Source of the DNA: a virus
Strand: one strand, 5' to 3'
DNA: 35,601 bases
IMG/VR virus record: IMGVR_UViG_3300025889_000411
Location: 1-35,601 of that record
The first letter of the stretch is position 1, and each line of letters opens with the position of its first letter. The translations under genes and the position numbers were made by a program. The notes under the pieces were generated by a model. The model saw nothing but the letters and a program-made list of their open reading frames with translations. It was not told the DNA's origin and ran no database searches. Positions 31,160 through 35,601 of the stretch are shown piece by piece.

Positions 31160-32164
31160 ATGAGCTACAACGGAAGCGGCACATTTAACATCAACACCAC
31201 TGGACAACCAGTTGTTTCGGGCACAGTCATTTCTTCGACTGCGTTTAACGCGCTGACTGCCGACCTAGCCAACGGTTTGACCACCGCGTTAACAAAAGAC
31301 GGTCAAAGCACGCCGACCGCTAACATCGGCATGGGTAATTTTAAGATCACCAATTTGGGTGCTGCTACGCTGTCCACCGACGCTGTGCGTTACGGACAAT
31401 TGCAAAGCAATGCTGACAAATTGCTGACGGTTACTGGTACAGATACATTGACCGCGACGGCATCGCCTGCGCTGACTGCGTATGCGGCAGGCAATATGTT
31501 TTCGTTTGTGGTGGCAAATACCAACACTGGCGCAGTGACCATCAACATTGATGGATTGGGCGCTAAGTCAATCACGCGCACTGGTTCAACGGCGCTTGTG
31601 GCTGGCGATATGGTCGCTAACCAAGTGGCGTTAATTGCGTACGACGGAACGCGCTTTCAGTTGCTAGATGCTAATTCGTTTACCAACCTAAATGTTTCGG
31701 GCACGCTTGGCGTAACTGGCGCGACCACATTATCGGCGGCGCTAACGTATGGTGGCGTAACGCTGACCAACGCCGTGACTGGCACTGGCAAGATGGTGTT
31801 AGACACCACGCCGACCATCGCCACGCCTGTGCTGACCAACCCGACCGTGACCAACTACGTTGAAAGCGTGGTCGCAATCGGCAACAGCAGCACATCGCAA
31901 ACCCTGTCGTTGACTAGCGGCACGGTGCAAACTTGCACGCTGACCGGCAACTGCACGTTTACCATGCCGACCGCCACCGCAGGTAAGTCATTTATTTTGA
32001 TCTTAAGCACAGGTGCAGGATCGTTTACAGCCACGTTTACTAGCGTAAAATGGCCTAGCAACACCGCGCCCACGATCACGACCACCGCGAGCCGCTGGGA
32101 TATTCTGACCTTTGTTGCCGATGGCACTAACTGGTACGGCGCATTCCAACAGGCATACCAATAA
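31160..32164 (+). CDS. Tail fibre / tail-tip protein, 334 aa
   Basis: MSYNGSGTFNINTTGQPVVS then GTVISSTAFNALTADLANGL at the start is the familiar N-terminal domain of phage tail-fibre-like proteins. The rest is Thr/Asn/Ala-rich beta sequence (LNVSGTLGVTGATTLSAALT is a repeat seen in many fibres) ending with a WDILTFVADGTNWYG strand. AGGAG precedes the ATG. It is TAATG-coupled to the large fibre gene downstream and probably attaches it to the tail. Confidence 0.8.
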   Translation: MSYNGSGTFNINTTGQPVVSGTVISSTAFNALTADLANGLTTALTKDGQSTPTANIGMGNFKITNLGAATLSTDAVRYGQLQSNADKLLTVTGTDTLTATASPALTAYAAGNMFSFVVANTNTGAVTINIDGLGAKSITRTGSTALVAGDMVANQVALIAYDGTRFQLLDANSFTNLNVSGTLGVTGATTLSAALTYGGVTLTNAVTGTGKMVLDTTPTIATPVLTNPTVTNYVESVVAIGNSSTSQTLSLTSGTVQTCTLTGNCTFTMPTATAGKSFILILSTGAGSFTATFTSVKWPSNTAPTITTTASRWDILTFVADGTNWYGAFQQAYQ

Positions 32165-34608
32165 TGTTTAGTTCAAAAGACATATTTTTAGGTAAAGGCG
32201 GCGCTACCGGCTATCAAATCAGCCGCAGTGTGCGTCTGCGCTCGGCTGCAAGTGCGTATTTCAATCGGACGCTGACAACACCGACAAACAACAAGATTTG
32301 GACATGGAGTGCATGGATAAAGCGTGGAACACTTAGCGTTACACAGCGACTATTTTTTGCAACAGGGACGGATAATATATTTTTTGAAACAGGGGATAGC
32401 CTTGCTCTGTATATCAATGCGGGGTCAAATGGGGAATATCACACAACCCAAGTTTTTCGTGACCCGTCTGCTTGGTATCACTTAGTTATTGCGGTTGATA
32501 CGACACAAGCAACAAACACAAACAGAGTAAAGTTCTATGTAAATGGAACTCAGATTACATCTTTTAGTGGCACTATAACTTATCCTACTCAAAATTCTAG
32601 TACCTATATTAACTCTGCTGTTTCTCATGCATTAGGTGCTTATGGAGTTCCAGCATCACAAAACTACTTTGACGGCTACCTTACCGAAGTCAACTTCATC
32701 GACGGTCAGCAACTAACGCCATCTAGCTTCGGCGCAATCAACACGACAACTGGCGTGTGGGGGCCAGCGAGATACACTGGCACTTACGGAACGAACGGCT
32801 TTTATCTGAATTTCAGCGATAACAGCAACAACACTGCTGCAACTATCGGCAAGGACTATTCCGGCAACGGAAACAACTGGACACCTAACAACATTAGCGT
32901 TACTGCTGGCGCAACTTACGATTCAATGGTTGACACGCCGACACCGTATGGCACTGACACTGGCGCTGGTGGTACGGTGCGTGGGAATTATTGTGTTATG
33001 AACCCTGTCGCTAAAAATAGCAGGGTTTCTGCTATCACAGGGAATCTTCAAGTATCCGGAGATAACACAGCAAACCATCAAATAATTTACGGCACATTTC
33101 CAATGACTACTGGCAAATGGTATTGGGAAGTTGCTGTAAATAATCCAACAACATCAACAGTAAATATTGTTGGCATACAAAGCTACATTGGTTTTGCTGA
33201 TGGAACTTCTTTAGCAAGTAGTGGTAATGCGATTGGTTGGGGGTATACAACCACGTTAGGTAATTTTTACTCAAGCAATTTTACGGTTTCTGGAACGGCT
33301 CCTGCTCTTGCTAACGGTACTATTGGAATTGCTTACGATGCCGACGCAGGAAAAATTTGGTTTAGGAATACATCAGGTTCATGGGTACAAGGTGACCCTG
33401 CTGCTGGCACGTCACCAACAGGTACGCTGTCAGGCACAGCAACGACAATGATGCCAGCAGTGTCTTTTTATAACTCAAACGGAGCATTTGATTTTAACTT
33501 CGGTCAACGCGCATTTAGCTACACCGCCCCATCAGGCTTCAAAGCACTTTGCACTCAAAACCTGTCAACGCCGACGATTGCGAATGGTGCGGGGTATATG
33601 GCGGCTACAACATACACTGGAACCGGAGCTTCTTTAACCATTGCAAACACTGTTGGTAGCGCATCTTTTTATCCTGACTTTGTTTGGGTAAAAGGCAGAA
33701 GTGGTGCAACAGACCATGCGCTATATGACTCTGTTCGTGGTGTGCAAAAACAGTTAGAGAGCAACACAACAACAGCAGAGACAACAGAGACAACAGGCTT
33801 AACTGCGTTTGGTAGCACGGGCTTTACTGTTGGTGCGCTGGCTCAAATGAACACCAATGCGGCTACTTATGTCGGTTGGCAATGGCTTGCTGGTGCTGGC
33901 TCATCGTCATCCAACACCGACGGCAATAGAACGTCTACCGTTAGCGTCAATTCCACTGCTGGATTTAGTGTTGTTACTTGGACTTTTTCAACATCAGCAA
34001 ACAACACTATTGGTCACGGTTTAGGTGTTGCACCAAGTTTTATTATTGTAAAAGACCGTTCTTCCGCATTTAATTGGGACGTGTATCACGTTTCGTTAGG
34101 CTACACGCAGCGATTGATTTTGAACAGCACTGCAGCGGCGGCGGCAGGATATTTTGCAGCTGCACCGACAAGCACCGTGTTTTCAATGACAACAGCAGCG
34201 TATACAAACAATGACAACATTGTTGCTTACTGCTTCGCCCCAATCGCTGGCTACAGCGCGTTTGGTACGTGGACGAACAACAATTCAACGAACGGAACAT
34301 TTACCTATCTTGGTTTTAGGCCACGTTTAATCATACTGAAAAACTCAGATAACGTAGAAAGATGGTTTATTTTTGATAGTTCTCGCCAAACTTATAACGT
34401 AGCAGCGCCAGCTACATCTTGGCTTGTGCCGAATGATACTTCTGCGGAAGGCGCTAACGGCGCAACAACAGCGACAATCGATTTGTTATCAAACGGTTTT
34501 AAAATCTACACAACCAACCCAGCCGCTGGCGAAGTTTCGTTTGGAACAAGAACTTACATCTACGCCGCCTTTGCTGAAAACCCTTTTAAGTACGCTCTTG
34601 CGAGGTAA
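32164..34608 (+). CDS. Large receptor-binding fibre: LamG-like, SPRY and DUF7483-type domains, 814 aa
   Basis: About 20-200 is a LamG/concanavalin-like domain (WTWSAWIKRGT, WYHLVIAVDTTQ, VKFYVNGTQI, YFDGYLTEVNFIDGQ). About 300-460 is a SPRY-like domain (GKWYWEVAVNNPT, IGIAYDADAGKIWFRN). From about 480 to the end comes the phage C-terminal block with FYPDFVWVKGRSGATDHALY, VGWQWLAG, SFIIVKDRS, AYCFAPIAGYS (DUF7483-type, as I recall). Such fibres are frequent in aquatic phages and presumably bind host glycans. Coupled to the preceding gene. Confidence 0.85.
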   Translation: MFSSKDIFLGKGGATGYQISRSVRLRSAASAYFNRTLTTPTNNKIWTWSAWIKRGTLSVTQRLFFATGTDNIFFETGDSLALYINAGSNGEYHTTQVFRDPSAWYHLVIAVDTTQATNTNRVKFYVNGTQITSFSGTITYPTQNSSTYINSAVSHALGAYGVPASQNYFDGYLTEVNFIDGQQLTPSSFGAINTTTGVWGPARYTGTYGTNGFYLNFSDNSNNTAATIGKDYSGNGNNWTPNNISVTAGATYDSMVDTPTPYGTDTGAGGTVRGNYCVMNPVAKNSRVSAITGNLQVSGDNTANHQIIYGTFPMTTGKWYWEVAVNNPTTSTVNIVGIQSYIGFADGTSLASSGNAIGWGYTTTLGNFYSSNFTVSGTAPALANGTIGIAYDADAGKIWFRNTSGSWVQGDPAAGTSPTGTLSGTATTMMPAVSFYNSNGAFDFNFGQRAFSYTAPSGFKALCTQNLSTPTIANGAGYMAATTYTGTGASLTIANTVGSASFYPDFVWVKGRSGATDHALYDSVRGVQKQLESNTTTAETTETTGLTAFGSTGFTVGALAQMNTNAATYVGWQWLAGAGSSSSNTDGNRTSTVSVNSTAGFSVVTWTFSTSANNTIGHGLGVAPSFIIVKDRSSAFNWDVYHVSLGYTQRLILNSTAAAAAGYFAAAPTSTVFSMTTAAYTNNDNIVAYCFAPIAGYSAFGTWTNNNSTNGTFTYLGFRPRLIILKNSDNVERWFIFDSSRQTYNVAAPATSWLVPNDTSAEGANGATTATIDLLSNGFKIYTTNPAAGEVSFGTRTYIYAAFAENPFKYALAR

Positions 34609-34610
34609 TT

Positions 34611-35093
34611 ATGTTTTATAAAGCACCGAATCAATACATCACTGAAGGTAACGCGTTTGAGATCAATGGAACGCAATACCCTGCCAATTGGCTCAACCTG
34701 TCCACGCCCGAAGAAAAAGCGGCGCTTGGACTTGAAGAAGTCACCGACGCTAACGCACCCGAAGATGATCGTTTCTATTGGGTGAGTAGCGCATTAAACG
34801 GCGCGGTGCGTACCTATACCAACACGCCAAAAGACCTTGCAGGATTAAAAACGCAGTGGGCTGCAAGCATTAACGCCGCTGCGTACAGCCTGCTATTGCC
34901 GACAGATTGGATGGTCACAAAAGCGTTTGAGACGCAAACCGCCATTCCTGTCAATTGGTCTGCTTGGCGCGCTGCTGTGCGTACAACTGCTGCAAACACT
35001 GTGACCGCCATCAATGCTGCTGCGGATGTTCCTGCGCTGCAAGCCGCTATTGTGGTGGATTGGCCTCACGACCCTAACTACGTTGCCGCATAA
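34611..35093 (+). CDS. Tail fibre assembly/chaperone-like protein, 160 aa
   Basis: Starts with a short beta-rich region (YITEGNAFEINGTQYPANWL) and ends in SLLLPTDWMVTKAFETQTAI then PVNWSAWRAAVRTTAANT, close to the L-x-x-TDW-x-x-x-(K/R)-x-x-E-x2-x-x-(V/I)P-x-x-W-x-x-(Y/W)R-x-A(L/V)R ending of phage tail-assembly chaperones encoded after fibre genes. Likely helps fold or attach the fibre. The stop overlaps the next ATG as TAATG. Confidence 0.72.
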   Translation: MFYKAPNQYITEGNAFEINGTQYPANWLNLSTPEEKAALGLEEVTDANAPEDDRFYWVSSALNGAVRTYTNTPKDLAGLKTQWAASINAAAYSLLLPTDWMVTKAFETQTAIPVNWSAWRAAVRTTAANTVTAINAAADVPALQAAIVVDWPHDPNYVAA

Positions 35094-35308
35094 TGGCTGT
35101 CACCGTTATAGCCGTTAAAAAGCAAATCGACGCGCATGAGGACTTGTGTTCTGTGCGTTATGAGGGCATTGAAACGCAAATGCGCGCTGTCAACGCGCGG
35201 CTTAAACGGTTAGAACAAATTATGATTGCCTGCGCCGGTGCGGTTATTGTCAGCATGGCTGGCTTTTGTATCACTTTAATGATGACGTTGCTCAATTTCT
35301 TGAAATGA
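35093..35308 (+). CDS. Small one-TM protein, XhlA-like, 71 aa
   Basis: N-terminal amphipathic helix (QIDAHEDLCSVRYEGIETQM, RAVNARLKRLEQIM) followed by one membrane helix (ACAGAVIVSMAGFCITLMM). The layout matches XhlA-type haemolysin/holin-helper proteins, although the family call is tentative. First gene of the lysis block that runs through the contig join; ATGA overlap with the next gene. Confidence 0.65.
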   Translation: MAVTVIAVKKQIDAHEDLCSVRYEGIETQMRAVNARLKRLEQIMIACAGAVIVSMAGFCITLMMTLLNFLK

Positions 35309-35601
35309 TTGATCCGATCACCATTGGCGTTGCGTTTGCAGCGGCAAAAACTGGTGTAGCCTACGTTAAAGAAGCGATCAATCTTGGGCATGAGATCAAG
35401 GATTGCTACAACGAACTAAGTCAGTTTTTTACCGCGCAAGGTCAGATTGAAAAAGCCGCTGCTGAAGCAGAAGCGGCTAAGAACAAACCAGCACCGGATG
35501 ATCCTGAAGGCGCAAAAGCGCACCAAACTGCGCTTGAGCAAGCGTTTAACATCGTCATGCAGCGCAAACAAATGCGCGACATGGAACGTGAGCTAAAAGA
35601 C
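35305..35601 (+). CDS. N-terminal part of the 177-residue lysis-block membrane protein (continues at 1-379)
   Basis: MIDPITIGVAFAAAKTGVAY then VKEAINLGHEIKDCYNELSQ, continuing in frame to the last base as residue 99. The end of this piece overlaps the start of the window, where the same frame carries on to 379. The whole has a short hydrophobic N-terminus, a charged helical middle and a C-terminal membrane helix. Unknown family. Confidence 0.8.
   Translation, partial: MIDPITIGVAFAAAKTGVAYVKEAINLGHEIKDCYNELSQFFTAQGQIEKAAAEAEAAKNKPAPDDPEGAKAHQTALEQAFNIVMQRKQMRDMERELKD
35460..35601. repeat. Terminal repeat, copy 2 (equivalent to 1-142)
   Basis: Same sequence as the window start for 126 bases, then 4 synonymous differences in 16 bases. 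Marks the join of a circular or permuted genome; unique length is 35459 bases. Confidence 0.9.

Noticed and set aside
1-35601. CRISPR arrays, tRNA genes, integrase and attachment sites
   Set aside because: No regularly spaced repeats, cloverleaf or recombinase motif seen on either strand; a dedicated tRNA or HMM search was not possible.

Overview
The window is the near-complete genome of a small tailed phage, about 35.5 kb, assembled as a circular or circularly permuted contig. The last 142 bases (35460-35601) repeat the first 142, with four synonymous differences near the edge, and one gene (35305 onward, then 1-379) runs through the join. Terminase, portal, scaffold and capsid genes are present, three ejection-type proteins are encoded, and there is no sheath, baseplate or tape-measure gene. 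This fits a short-tailed (podovirus-like) phage. There is no integrase, no recognisable CI-type repressor, no DNA or RNA polymerase of the T7 type and no tRNA that I can see. The gene families suggest a proteobacterial, probably aquatic, host; that is inference only.

Layout. (1) 1-1322 and 35093-35601, plus strand: lysis block (two small membrane proteins, a 3TM-type holin, a GH24 lysozyme), closed by an intrinsic terminator at 1378-1405. (2) 1376-6138, minus strand: the early operon of 14 tightly packed genes. It encodes a RecA-like Sak4-type ATPase, a DUF669 protein and an iron-sulfur Cas4/AddB-type nuclease, which together look like a recombination module. It also holds DUF3310, a lipoprotein, two tiny membrane proteins and several small unknowns. 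(3) 6175-6230: overlapping divergent promoters with repeated TGCAAC operator-like boxes. (4) 6253-9732, plus strand: a P22-Cro-like repressor, a PD-(D/E)XK nuclease, a C5 cytosine methyltransferase with a second long frame inside it, and a primase-polymerase/helicase. (5) 9733-10021: a non-coding region full of dyads and GATAC repeats, a candidate replication origin or control region. (6) 10022-35308, plus strand: VRR-NUC nuclease, Dps-like DUF5856, terminases, portal, scaffold, capsid, a glycosylation cassette, tail and ejection proteins, and fibres.

Two things stand out. The major capsid gene is split by a short (about 232 nt) group I intron with no homing endonuclease; P1, P2, P3, P5-P9 can be folded by eye, and removing 17854-18085 restores one 333-residue reading frame. 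The methyltransferase gene is read in two frames over about 840 bases, with start codons four bases apart behind one ribosome binding site. The second frame ends in a motif I recognise from phage proteins, so it is likely a real overprinted gene.

How it would work: the Cro-like protein and the shared promoter region set the balance between the leftward early operon and the rightward replication genes. Prim-Pol/helicase plus host polymerase replicate the DNA, aided by the Sak4/DUF669/nuclease module. Late genes then build and fill the capsid, possibly sugar-coat it through the embedded glycosyltransferases, and lyse the cell.
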